Part shown: positions 6,286-13,486 of the stretch, in pieces | Layout of the letters: each line of letters opens with the position of its first letter | Position numbering within the stretch: position 1 is the first letter of the stretch | Origin: Spirochaetaceae bacterium | GTDB lineage: Bacteria > Spirochaetota > Spirochaetia > Sphaerochaetales > Sphaerochaetaceae | Direction of reading: 5' to 3' | DNA: 16,242 nt | NCBI GenBank assembly: GCA_003454065.1 | Contig: DMKZ01000104.1 | Span: 1 to 16,242, forward strand | Position numbers and translations under genes: made by a program | The notes under the pieces: generated by a model | The model's database searches: none | What the model was told of the DNA's origin: nothing | What the model saw: only the letters and a program-made list of their open reading frames with translations

Positions 6286-9152
6286 TATATTTCGATCTCT
6301 CCCACGAACACCCTGTCGCGACGGCCTTTAAGCTTCATGACGACTGATTTGCGCTCTTGTTTTGAAGTTCCCCAATTCGTGTAAAAATCCAGATAAACAT
6401 ACGTGCCGTCGGTCAGCTTCTGCTGATAATCGCCGTAAAAATTCACCTCGACCCTGTATTTTCCTTTCTTGGCTATTTTCAAGGAATAGTCCTCGGGACC
6501 GAAGCCTGAGGTGTTGTCATCCGAATTGCGTCCGCCTTGGTAGCTTTGCTTGTGTCCGTAATAGGTTTCGTCGCCATTCGGGTCTATCACGTGAAGATCT
6601 ATATCTGTATTATCCGTGTCCCAACTAAGCGAAATGCGCAAATCGAGAGGCATATCGCGAATGAAATACGGATCGATGAAGCTTGTATCCAAACCGTTTT
6701 CACGGAATACGATCGAATCGATTTCCTTCATGGCTATAAGCTTGACGGCAGGGAAGTCGCGCATGCCATCCCTAGTGAATATCTCATATAGCGTCTCAAT
6801 CGCTTTCTGATATTCTCCGCTCCGCTCGCATGCGATACCCAAATCCAAATACGACTGCGGCTCGTCAGGAGCCATCTCTATGATTGCAGTGAAAATCAAA
6901 GACGCCTTGGAGTTATCGCCCAATTGAAGCAGGCGATTCCCAAGAAGCTTCAAAACCGACCTGTTTTCAAAGCTTATTTCCGCAAGATTGGAAAGCACGC
7001 GCTTAGATAAGTCTTCCAAACCTTTGTCAAAAAGCATTTCGGCGCATTCGAGATAGAAACCGGGGCTATTCTCGTAATCATCCCTTTCATCCAAATAAAT
7101 CGCATAGGCATCGCTCGCATGCGACGCCTTGATTCTTCTTGCGAAGTCCGAATCGGGATTCCATTTGGCCAATCGAACGATCGCTTGCTCTTCTGGCTGC
7201 GCCGCATCTTCATCATCCGGAGCCGGGCCGGACTCTTCCGACAATTCAAGCTCTCTTTCCGCTTGGGCTTCGGATACGGACAACGCCATGCTGGTTGGAG
7301 CGGCCGCCCGCAAAGAAGCAGGCATGGCATCATATACGGCCGCAGCGTCAACGACATATTCGGCACTCGAACGAGCCGCCGGATTGTTCATGCTCATGAA
7401 ATCGATGCCGGCGCTCTTCGATTTGTAGATCATAGGTTTCTTGTCGTCCTTCGGAAAATCCCTTTCCCACCATTCGACATAATTGTCCCATTCGCGCTTG
7501 AAAGCGAAAAGGCTTGAAGATCGGGCGCTTTTGCGACTTGCCAGAATACTGTCGTACTCGTCCCTGAAAGGCTTGGGCGGCTCTATGCCGTATTTCGCAT
7601 AATCGTCCGCGCTCTCAAGCATTATAAGAGAGGACTCATCCGAAACCACGCCGTACTTCGTCGAGATCCTTCTGATCTCGGCCTTGTGCAAGCGCGCCGT
7701 CGCCTGCAAGCTTCCGATTTTGGCATTAGCCCACATTTTCGCAATCTCATCAAAGCGAAACGCATTGGAAGGACTTATCTCCACCTCCTCTCCGCTACTC
7801 AGCTTCAAGCGGACTTTTCTGTTCCCTGCCGCCATTTTGCCAACGACGACCGTTTCGCCGCCAATGCTATTCGTGAAAACATCCTCGGTATTCTCAGACC
7901 AAACGACATGAACACCATCAACGCGATACATATACGAAACGGCATCGTTCATATCCTCGAACATATCCAAATCCACGACCTTGCCGTTCGTTTGACGCAC
8001 AAGACCTGACAACCTCGCCATATTGGAACCTGCGCCGCAAGAAATGCAGAACAGATTCTCTGCGAATCCTGAAATATCAGGCTTCTCGCTGTAATAATCC
8101 AATCCGTCCGAAAAAAGCATTGCCGTCTTGCAAGGCTTTTCACTTGCGCTGCCAAGAAAATCAAACGATGCGCAGCCGTCGAACGTCATCTGAGATAACT
8201 CCCTGCGAAGCTCGTTCCAGTCGCCTCCGCGAATCACGAAGCTCTTCGGCGCTTCCGGCGCATCCCTGAAAACGACGAGAGAAACCAAGCAATTGCGATT
8301 GGCTTTGAAGAACGCTTCCAAAAACTCAAGGTTTTTTCCTTTGGCCTTTTTCTGCGAAAGAGAAGCATCCCATATTATGACAAGCCTATCGCGCCCCAGA
8401 TCAAATGCATCCGTCTGCTCGGAATCTGGCGATGCCGGAATCTGATACAGAAAGAATCTTTCCCCATTGAAATCCCCGACAGACGCGCTGTTTTCAACTT
8501 CGGGAATGCGCACTCTGAACACATCGCTTCCGATCTCAACATCTTCTTTCTCGACCTCGGCAATATAGGAATTCTGGTTTCTGACATATTCGAATCCAAC
8601 ACCCGAAAGCAAAAAATCGGCATCAAGCGGACGAACCTCCGCAACGCTCGCTTTGACCGAAATCCTGTCAGCGCGTTTGCCGAACGGAACTCCGCTAAAG
8701 GCGTAGGAATGGCCTTCAAGCCCCTTCACCAGATTTTCCGTATATGTTATGCGCGCCTTTCGCGTTTTGCCGGGGTTTATCGGATATATTCTGAGCTTGA
8801 AATTGTTTCCTGCCGTTTTCTCAAGAAGCCCAGGGTCCACGCCGCGCCTGACCACATCTTCGAAGACCTGTCTGCCCTTGGTTTTTTCGACTGGAACCGC
8901 ATCGACCATTTCGCCGTTCACATCCAAAGCGAACCCTGATATGGCTTGCGATTGCGACAAAGGAATATTAAGCTCATATTCCATGACCCTGTCATTAGGG
9001 TTGTAGAACTCAAGCAAGACCTCTGTTCTGGCAATCCGACCGGCTATTTCGATATTTGCGGAAATTTCTTTGAGTTCTATCGCACGCTCCGCAGAAAACA
9101 AGACCGAGCAAACAGTAAACCCCAGCACCAAAGACAAGAACCACTTCCTCAT
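6285..9152 (-). CDS. Exported VIT/VWA-domain protein with TPRs and C-terminal beta domain
   Basis: A 955-residue protein. Residues 1-21 form a signal peptide (RK, then a hydrophobic core, then a likely cut after FSA), so it is exported. Residues about 22-170 look like a VIT domain, as in inter-alpha-trypsin inhibitor heavy chains. Residues about 255-375 form a von Willebrand A domain: WDASLSQ keeps the DxSxS metal-site motif (D262, S264, S266) and FSDGLD carries D349. A charged linker with many Ala and Glu spans roughly 600-670. Tetratricopeptide-like helices occupy about 690-800. The end, from about 838, with SWDTDNTDIDLHVIDPNG and YGDYQQ, resembles the DUF2135 (YfaP-like) beta domain. Such proteins are thought to mediate adhesion or protein contacts in the envelope; the partner is unknown. 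The start is fixed by GGAGGT 6 nt upstream. The stop abuts a motif copy. Confidence 0.88.
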   Translation of the reverse strand: MRKWFLSLVLGFTVCSVLFSAERAIELKEISANIEIAGRIARTEVLLEFYNPNDRVMEYELNIPLSQSQAISGFALDVNGEMVDAVPVEKTKGRQVFEDVVRRGVDPGLLEKTAGNNFKLRIYPINPGKTRKARITYTENLVKGLEGHSYAFSGVPFGKRADRISVKASVAEVRPLDADFLLSGVGFEYVRNQNSYIAEVEKEDVEIGSDVFRVRIPEVENSASVGDFNGERFFLYQIPASPDSEQTDAFDLGRDRLVIIWDASLSQKKAKGKNLEFLEAFFKANRNCLVSLVVFRDAPEAPKSFVIRGGDWNELRRELSQMTFDGCASFDFLGSASEKPCKTAMLFSDGLDYYSEKPDISGFAENLFCISCGAGSNMARLSGLVRQTNGKVVDLDMFEDMNDAVSYMYRVDGVHVVWSENTEDVFTNSIGGETVVVGKMAAGNRKVRLKLSSGEEVEISPSNAFRFDEIAKMWANAKIGSLQATARLHKAEIRRISTKYGVVSDESSLIMLESADDYAKYGIEPPKPFRDEYDSILASRKSARSSSLFAFKREWDNYVEWWERDFPKDDKKPMIYKSKSAGIDFMSMNNPAARSSAEYVVDAAAVYDAMPASLRAAAPTSMALSVSEAQAERELELSEESGPAPDDEDAAQPEEQAIVRLAKWNPDSDFARRIKASHASDAYAIYLDERDDYENSPGFYLECAEMLFDKGLEDLSKRVLSNLAEISFENRSVLKLLGNRLLQLGDNSKASLIFTAIIEMAPDEPQSYLDLGIACERSGEYQKAIETLYEIFTRDGMRDFPAVKLIAMKEIDSIVFRENGLDTSFIDPYFIRDMPLDLRISLSWDTDNTDIDLHVIDPNGDETYYGHKQSYQGGRNSDDNTSGFGPEDYSLKIAKKGKYRVEVNFYGDYQQKLTDGTYVYLDFYTNWGTSKQERKSVVMKLKGRRDRVFVGEIEI

Positions 9153-9158
9153 CGCATG

Positions 9159-9164
9159 ACCTCC
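9159..9164 (-). promoter_or_regulatory. Consensus Shine-Dalgarno site of the VIT/VWA gene
   Basis: GGAGGT on the minus strand lies 6 nt before ATG 9152. It contrasts with several genes in the window that have no such site. Confidence 0.8.
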
Positions 9165-9176
9165 AGATAATATTAC

Positions 9177-9205
9177 ATTCTACCTTTCCAACGGCTTTTT
9201 TTAAA
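9177..9205 (-). promoter_or_regulatory. Putative promoter of the VIT/VWA gene
   Basis: TTTAAA (9205-9200) and TAGAAT (9182-9177) are 17 bp apart on the minus strand. The -35 box lies inside the motif-like sequence at 9194-9213. Confidence 0.5.
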
Positions 9206-9213
9206 GAGCGCCC
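9194..9213 (-). repeat. Gene-boundary motif, degenerate copy 6
   Basis: On the minus strand it reads GGGCGCTCTTTAAAAAAAGC. It shares GGGCGCT and the A-tract with the family. It lies about 20 bp from the broken 5' edge of the ATPase fragment at 9233 and overlaps the -35 box of the VIT/VWA promoter. Confidence 0.45.
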
Positions 9214-9232
9214 GAGGACTTGCCGCACGAGG

Positions 9233-9566
9233 ATTCAAATTCTTCAATATTATATGGTTTTCGGCGGCATTCCTTTTTATCGGAGTTTCTTGAAAAAAGG
9301 TTTCAGCATAGCGCAAAACATCGATAACGCTCTGTTCGTCGAGGACGCTCCGTTAAAAAAAGAGTTTGAATGCTTGTATGCTTCGATTTTCAAAAGCCCA
9401 GAGGTTTATCTTAGAATCATAAGCACTCTTGAAACCAAGAAAATAGGGATGACACACGATGAAATCATCAAAAGCACGGATATTCCCAACTCAGGGGATC
9501 TGACAGCAAAACTCGAAGAACTCGAAAGCTACGGATTCATAAGGAAATATCCGGCGTTCGGACGGA
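9233..9566 (+). pseudogene. C-terminal-half fragment of an AAA-family ATPase
   Basis: The frame reads IQILQYYMVFGGIPFYRSFL, then NIDNALFVEDAPLKKEFECL, MTHDEIIKSTDIPNSGDL and LEELESYGFIRKYPAFGRK. This is the winged-helix-like region after the ATPase core found in a common family of bacterial ATP-binding proteins (GGIPYYL, LKNEF, FIRKY signatures). There is no Walker A or B, and the family-like sequence begins about 20 bp after a boundary-motif copy, so the 5' half is gone. The family-like sequence ends near 9566. Beyond that, the open frame to 10018 only reads antisense through the AlbA_2 fragment and non-coding sequence. An ATG at 9254 lies in the middle of the domain and is not a true start. 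Probably inactive. Confidence 0.8.
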
Positions 9567-9786
9567 AGCCTATATGTCGGGCGTGGGAAGATGTGCTCGC
9601 TTATTTGGTTGTTGAAATAATTACGCTCATTGTCCGCATCTTTCTCGTGAACCCAATCAACTTGTTCATCTTATCTTTCACGCCGATAAAAAAAGATCCG
9701 CCCTGCGCATTCGAAAACCCTGCGATCGTTTTAAGCCAGCCTTCAGGGTCTTCTCGGTTTAAGCGAGATTTAAACTTGACATTCAT
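9555..9786 (-). pseudogene. Truncated AlbA_2-type ATP-binding/DNA-binding protein fragment
   Basis: From ATG 9786 the minus strand encodes KSRLNREDPEGWLKTIAGFS and NAQGGSFFIGVKDKMNKLIG, the N-terminal signature of the AlbA_2 / COG2865 'putative DNA-binding domain' family (WLK.I.AFAN..GG....GV.D). After about residue 52, near 9630, a one-base shift restores the family sequence EKDADNERNYFNNQISEHI and PRP, down to about 9560. The rest, normally several hundred residues, is absent. The break meets the ATPase fragment from the other strand, so both genes were cut at the same junction. Confidence 0.75.
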
Positions 9787-9893
9787 ATTTCAAATGCAAT
9801 GTCTTTTACAATTTCATCGAGCAGCATACACCCACCCACCCCCGCAAGAAACAAGAAGCCATCGGCGATTCCAAACAAGGAGAGATCCCAACT

Positions 9894-9921
9894 ACTTCAA
9901 AGCACTTCAATGTCACTTCAA
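9894..9921 (+). repeat. Three ACTTCAA direct repeats at helical spacing
   Basis: ACTTCAA occurs at 9894-9900, 9904-9910 and 9915-9921, with centre spacings of 10 and 11 bp. This places the copies on one face of the helix, about 90-110 bp upstream of the -35 box of the WYL gene. OmpR/PhoB-type regulators bind this kind of arrangement, but no such regulator is present in the window. Confidence 0.4.
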
Positions 9922-9951
9922 AGTTAACTCGAAATCAAGCGGGATCAGGCA

Positions 9952-9971
9952 GCAGGTTTTTAGAAGCCCCC
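9952..9971 (-). repeat. Gene-boundary motif, copy 7
   Basis: On the minus strand it reads GGGGGCTTCTAAAAACCTGC, differing from the reference at one position. It lies between the AlbA_2 fragment and the WYL promoter. No intact stop codon adjoins it. Confidence 0.75.
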
Positions 9972-10006
9972 ATAATCGGTTGCCCGTATCATACGATGAT
10001 AAACAT

Positions 10007-10035
10007 TTGAATAATTAACTTGGCAAACCTATAAT
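10007..10035 (+). promoter_or_regulatory. Promoter of the WYL gene, predicted leaderless
   Basis: TTGAAT at 10007-10012 and a perfect TATAAT at 10030-10035 are 17 bp apart. ATG 10043 begins 8 nt after the last T, so transcription should begin at or within a base or two of the start codon. No Shine-Dalgarno site fits in between. Confidence 0.75.
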
Positions 10036-10042
10036 CGATGAC

Positions 10043-11032
10043 ATGAACAAAAAACTTACGAGGCCCATGCTCTACAGAATCGGAATCGAGCATGAGATGA
10101 TAAAGGACGGCGGATTTCCGAACCGCAATGACTTCCAAGACAAATTGGAAGCGAGCCTGCCTACTATCGCCAGAGATCTGGAGATACTCAAATACGACTT
10201 GAGAGCACCTTTGAAATACGACAATTCGAAAAGGGGCTATTACTATTCCGAGGAATTCGAACTGCCGTTCAGGTATGTTGACGATAATAGCGCCGACATC
10301 CTGATGTGCGCAAAAAGGCTTCTCGAAACCTATAAGGCCACGCCCCTCTACGATGACCTTTCGAATCTGTTGAATACGCTCGTCTCGCCGAATTCGAAAA
10401 GCGAAAGCAGCCTCTTCGACCGCATAGGCATAATCCGCCACGAGGAATATCTGGAAGCAAACGGAGAGGTCTGGAAAACGGTCATCGATGCGATTAGAAC
10501 AAACAGAATGGTTTCCTTCGATTACACAAGATTGTATTACAACGATGCGAGAAAAACAAAAAGCCACACGATAGCGCCATATCAGATACTCTTCGACGGC
10601 GGCAAGACCTATTGCTTCGGCGAAGAAAACGGCCTATGCAAGCTATTCGCCATAAACAGAATGAGAAATGCCGCATTGACAGACATCACCTTCTCTCTCC
10701 CTCCCAATCACGGTTTCGAATCGACAAGCGGCAACGGAAGATTCGGCGCATTCGTGTCCGAAAAGGGCAAAATGAAATACAAAATACGTTTCAGCTCGAC
10801 TTGGGCGAGAGAACTCATCAGGCAAAGCAGATACTCAGACGATCAAACCATAACGGATGATGACGAACAGGGCTTCACCGCACTCGAGTTCACTTCCGTC
10901 CAATTCGAGCAAATCTTCTATTGGCTCAAAACCTTCGGCGCCGACGCCATTCCGATCGAGCCGCTCGAGCTCGTGGAAGCATGGAAGAAGGATTGGAAGG
11001 AAACAATCGGGAAATTGAAGGAATTCCTATAG
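10043..11032 (+). CDS. WYL-domain transcriptional regulator
   Basis: A 329-residue cytoplasmic regulator. Residues about 1-60 form a winged helix of the type in which LEASLPTIARDLEIL is the recognition segment. Residues about 150-230 form the WYL domain (VSFDYTRLYY, IAPYQILFDGGKTYCFGEE, FAINRMRN). Residues about 240-325 match the WCX tail (YKIRFSSTWARELI, ALEFTSVQFEQIFYWLKTFG). WYL domains are thought to sense ligands, often nucleic acids or nucleotides, and such proteins control DNA-damage or defence genes. The target here is unknown. The gene stands alone on the plus strand with its own promoter, and ATG 10043 is the first start after it. Nearby repeats at 9894-9921 and 11071-11149 could be binding sites, but this is only proximity. 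Confidence 0.9.
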   Translation: MNKKLTRPMLYRIGIEHEMIKDGGFPNRNDFQDKLEASLPTIARDLEILKYDLRAPLKYDNSKRGYYYSEEFELPFRYVDDNSADILMCAKRLLETYKATPLYDDLSNLLNTLVSPNSKSESSLFDRIGIIRHEEYLEANGEVWKTVIDAIRTNRMVSFDYTRLYYNDARKTKSHTIAPYQILFDGGKTYCFGEENGLCKLFAINRMRNAALTDITFSLPPNHGFESTSGNGRFGAFVSEKGKMKYKIRFSSTWARELIRQSRYSDDQTITDDDEQGFTALEFTSVQFEQIFYWLKTFGADAIPIEPLELVEAWKKDWKETIGKLKEFL

Positions 11033-11063
11033 GGGGGCGCTGGGATTTTATAGGAGCGCTTTT
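11033..11063 (+). terminator. Hairpin with T-tract after the WYL gene, containing motif halves
   Basis: Directly after the TAG stop comes GGGGGCGCT. GCGCT (11037-11041) can pair with AGCGC (11055-11059), followed by TTTT. The stem is short (5 bp, 13-nt loop), so termination would be weak. GGGCGCT right after a stop matches the start of the gene-boundary motif. On the minus strand the right half, AGCGCTCCTATAAAATCCC, also resembles it. Confidence 0.4.
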
Positions 11064-11070
11064 CAGTTCC

Positions 11071-11149
11071 ATCACAAAATTCCAATGGTTTTTCGTAATG
11101 AAATCACAAAATTCCAATTTTTTCAAGCAATAAAATCACAAAATTCCAA
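11071..11149. repeat. Three 15-bp direct repeats with exact 32-bp period
   Basis: ATCACAAAATTCCAA is identical at 11071-11085, 11103-11117 and 11135-11149, with 17-bp intervals of unrelated sequence. The 32-bp period is about three helical turns. The stop codon of the cysteine-rich ORF (TGA, 11104-11106) falls within the second copy, so its last about 15 residues are encoded by repeat sequence. Confidence 0.9.
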
Positions 11150-11718
11150 AATAGCGTCTTTTTGCTATTTCTTGCCAAGAATTTTATCTTTCTTCGTATC
11201 ATATTCTTCCTGCTTATGGCTTCCGTGTCAAGAAGTTCCTTGTATTTTTTCAGGATTTTCATGTTATTGTTTTCTTTTTTCCTATCCTTCAAATTGAACT
11301 CGTGATGACAACTGCAACATCTGAATTTCCAAATGCCAAGTCTATCAAGCACATCGAATGAACCGCATTCCGGACAGTAAATCGGCCTTTTCCATATTGG
11401 ATGATAATAAAATCCCTCGCAACTGTTGCAACCTAAACGAAATCCGTCTTCGTTACCTCGCCTGGAAATAAGACAGCATTCGCCACCAGCCGTATCTTCC
11501 TGATCACACATAATTACATCATGGCAATCATCCGTATCTTCTTGATTGCATTCGCTACAAGTAAATTCCCGGCCATTACAAGTCCTAGATTGAGCTCCGC
11601 AAACATATCCACCTCTGCACCTACACCAAATATTCTCACTGCAATGGCATCTGCGATGAAATGTCATACCAGTACTAGGCGAACCGAACCAATCCCCGCA
11701 ATGAAGGGCATTGAACAC
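11104..11718 (-). CDS. Cysteine-rich zinc-ribbon protein, unrecognised
   Basis: A 204-residue ORF starting at GTG 11718. It has 20 cysteines within the first 137 residues. CxxC pairs lie at 54/57, 97/100, 115/118 (CPEC) and 134/137 (CCSC), plus the cluster RRCHCSENIWCRC. The 115-137 block looks like a classic zinc ribbon. Residues 145-187 are Lys/Arg/Asn-rich, then a hydrophobic tail is encoded by the 32-bp repeats. This suggests the original C-terminus was lost or extended. The start is uncertain: the frame is open for about 13 more codons upstream (FAICLIVFNALHC) without ATG, GTG or TTG. It overlaps in another frame the end of the small ORF at 11738-11869. I do not know its function; nucleic-acid or protein binding would be usual for such ribbons. 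Confidence 0.55.
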   Translation of the reverse strand: MFNALHCGDWFGSPSTGMTFHRRCHCSENIWCRCRGGYVCGAQSRTCNGREFTCSECNQEDTDDCHDVIMCDQEDTAGGECCLISRRGNEDGFRLGCNSCEGFYYHPIWKRPIYCPECGSFDVLDRLGIWKFRCCSCHHEFNLKDRKKENNNMKILKKYKELLDTEAISRKNMIRRKIKFLARNSKKTLFWNFVILLLEKIGIL

Positions 11719-11737
11719 TATAAGACATATTGCGAAC

Positions 11738-11869
11738 CTAAAAAGAATTGATTACAGAAACAATCATGGACTCAGCCACTGATTGCTTTGCAGAATCATA
11801 ACGATTGCTCTTGCCAGATGCCTTAGGATTTCCCGAAAGAATTACAGGTACGAATGCTACGGGACTCAA
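11738..11869 (-). CDS. Possible 43-residue ORF upstream of the cysteine-rich gene
   Basis: From TTG 11869, preceded by GGA 5 nt upstream, a frame of 43 residues reads SPVAFVPVILSGNPKASGKS and QSVAESMIVSVINSF before TAG. The peptide looks protein-like rather than random, but no family is recognised. A promoter-like TTGATA/TATCAT lies 20-50 bp upstream. It may be a real small protein, a leader peptide, or a fragment of a gene that once joined the cysteine-rich frame by way of a lost frame. The stretch 11719-12082 holds otherwise only this promoter and the hairpin at 12030. Confidence 0.3.
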   Translation of the reverse strand: MSPVAFVPVILSGNPKASGKSNRYDSAKQSVAESMIVSVINSF

Positions 11870-11889
11870 GTTTTTCCGTGCAGCATGAT

Positions 11890-11918
11890 ATGATAGCTAT
11901 AAAAATTCTGAATATCAA
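11890..11918 (-). promoter_or_regulatory. Putative promoter for the small ORF and cysteine-rich gene
   Basis: On the minus strand TTGATA (11918-11913) and TATCAT (11895-11890) are 17 bp apart, each matching 5 of 6 consensus positions. It would drive leftward transcription starting near 11883. Confidence 0.55.
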
Positions 11919-12029
11919 ATTATTACACGTGATCTAGTTTACTATCATAAAACATCTGGGTTTAATAGAGGTTTTTTCAAAACTAATTTCAAGACGTTGC
12001 GAAGCCTATTCCGGCGCAAGGCGTTCCTC

Positions 12030-12070
12030 TCCGAAGCGGGCTGATACTTTGTGCATATGCCCGTTTCGGA
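12030..12070 (-). other. Stable hairpin 3' of the second AAA ATPase gene
   Basis: TCCGAAGCGGGC (12030-12041) pairs with GCCCGTTTCGGA (12059-12070): 12 pairs including one G-U when read as RNA, with a 17-nt loop. It begins 13 nt after the ATPase stop codon. No T-tract follows on the minus strand, so it is more likely an RNA-stabilising or factor-dependent end than a simple intrinsic terminator. Confidence 0.55.
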
Positions 12071-12082
12071 AGGGAATCCGCA

Positions 12083-13366
12083 TCACAAACCCTTGCCCAG
12101 AAGAAAATCAAAAATGTTCATCAGCAGATATCCCTTATCACTATGCCTCGATACGACTGGATTCCTGACAACGACTATCTTCTCAAACGAATCACCGATC
12201 CTGTCGAGTGACATGGTCTCCTGACGCCACTTCTCGTCATTCGGGATATCGTATGCGGACTGAATGTAATATCGCTTGCTGCCCTTGTTGGCAACGAAAT
12301 CAACCTCATAGCCCCCGACGGATGCAGAATCTGATGCCGCCTGCTTCGACTTCACCACTCCCACATCCACGTCGAACCCCCTGAACCTCAGCTCGTTGTA
12401 GATGATATTCTCCATCACATGCGTTGGCTCGATTTGCCGGAAACCAAGCTTGGCATTTCTCAATCCGATATCTTCGAAATACAATTTGAATGGCGCCGAT
12501 ATGTATTTTTTCCCTTTTATGTCAAATCTCATGGCTTTTGACACTAAAAAAGAGTCTGCAAAAAAATCAGTATAACGTTCTATGGTGGGCCTTGATATTT
12601 GCGATCCTTTCATGCTTTTGAATGCGGATTCAAGCTTTCGAGGGCTGATGATAGACGATATGGCAGACGAAACAACATCGAGCAAATCAGACATATCAGT
12701 ATCAGACCTTAAGCCGTTATGCCTGATTATATCCCTAACGTAAGTTTTGCCTATCAGGCTTTCAAGGTATTTCGCCTTTTGCTCTTCAGTGCGCATATTG
12801 GCAACAAGCGGAAGCCCTCCATATAGCGAATACTCTTCATAAGCCTCTTCCTTAGTTCCATCATATTCCGAGAAAAACTCGCTGAAAGAAAGCGGAAAGA
12901 CATGAACCTCATCACCCCTGGCTTCGAACTCTGTCAGAATGTCGCTTGATAAGAATTTCGAATTGCTTCCAGTCGCATAAATATCCAAATTATCCTTGCG
13001 CAAATAGCTGTTGAGAACGCTTTCAAAAGACTCAAGGTTCTGGACCTCGTCAAGCAAAATGTAGTATTGCCCGTCATCAATAAGCCTATCGCGAACAAAC
13101 TCCAAGAATTTCCTAGGATCGACCTTGCTGTTTTTTCTCTCCAAATCCAACAAATCCTCGCCGATGATTTCAAGATCCTCAGCAGAGTCAAAAGCGAATT
13201 TGATTATATGCCTTTCGTCAACTCCGCTCTCAACAAGACTTCTATGGAAAAGATTATTCAGCAAATAGGATTTGCCGCTCCGCCTCAGCCCTGTTATAAC
13301 CTTTACAAGCCCGTTTCTTTTTCTAGCATTCAGCCTATCGACATAAATTTCTCTCTTATATTCCAT
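12083..13366 (-). CDS. AAA ATPase of the COG1373 family (IQSAY subtype)
   Basis: A full-length 427-residue ATPase. Walker A is TGLRRSGKS (25-33, K32) and Walker B is YYILLDEVQN (D106, E107). ATGSNSKFLSSD is the sensor region, and FPLSFSEFF with YGGLPLVAN are typical middle-domain motifs. Its C-terminal domain has GGYEVDFVANKG followed by YYIQSAYDI, where the gene at 4454 has MEIKSG. This Q/A variant lacks the ExK part of the nuclease-like motif. The two intact ATPases are therefore distinct subtypes rather than recent duplicates. Function in the family is unresolved. ATG 13366 has no clear Shine-Dalgarno site; a -10-like box lies 12 nt upstream. The mRNA end may be the hairpin at 12030-12070. 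It lies downstream of the clostripain gene on the same strand, with a 120-bp gap and its own promoter. Confidence 0.92.
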   Translation of the reverse strand: MEYKREIYVDRLNARKRNGLVKVITGLRRSGKSYLLNNLFHRSLVESGVDERHIIKFAFDSAEDLEIIGEDLLDLERKNSKVDPRKFLEFVRDRLIDDGQYYILLDEVQNLESFESVLNSYLRKDNLDIYATGSNSKFLSSDILTEFEARGDEVHVFPLSFSEFFSEYDGTKEEAYEEYSLYGGLPLVANMRTEEQKAKYLESLIGKTYVRDIIRHNGLRSDTDMSDLLDVVSSAISSIISPRKLESAFKSMKGSQISRPTIERYTDFFADSFLVSKAMRFDIKGKKYISAPFKLYFEDIGLRNAKLGFRQIEPTHVMENIIYNELRFRGFDVDVGVVKSKQAASDSASVGGYEVDFVANKGSKRYYIQSAYDIPNDEKWRQETMSLDRIGDSFEKIVVVRNPVVSRHSDKGYLLMNIFDFLLGKGL

Positions 13367-13378
13367 ATTTTATTTTCC

Positions 13379-13407
13379 ATTTTATGCGTTATTACATAAT
13401 TTTGCAA
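13379..13407 (-). promoter_or_regulatory. Putative promoter of the second AAA ATPase gene
   Basis: On the minus strand TTGCAA (13407-13402) and TAAAAT (13384-13379) are 17 bp apart. The -10 box is 12 nt from ATG 13366, so the 5' leader would be about 5 nt. Confidence 0.5.
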
Positions 13408-13467
13408 ATAAAATTGTCTATTAATTTTCATTTTTATGATTCTTTGTAAGTATTTGAAAATAAAATG

Positions 13468-13484
13468 TAGTTTTCAGGAGCGCA
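13468..13484 (-). repeat. Gene-boundary motif, copy 8, three bases after a stop
   Basis: On the minus strand it reads TGCGCTCCTGAAAACTA. It starts within 3 nt of the TGA stop of the clostripain-like gene (13487-13489). It is a diverged member of the family. Confidence 0.5.
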
Positions 13485-13486
13485 AT

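Noticed and set aside
9254..10018. A 254-codon plus-strand open frame
   Set aside because: Only the part to about 9566 resembles an ATPase. The rest reads antisense through the AlbA_2 fragment and non-coding repeats, so the frame is a chance fusion and not one gene.
11071..11149. A small CRISPR array
   Set aside because: Only three 15-bp repeats with 17-bp intervals, both too short for CRISPR, no dyad in the repeat and no cas gene nearby.
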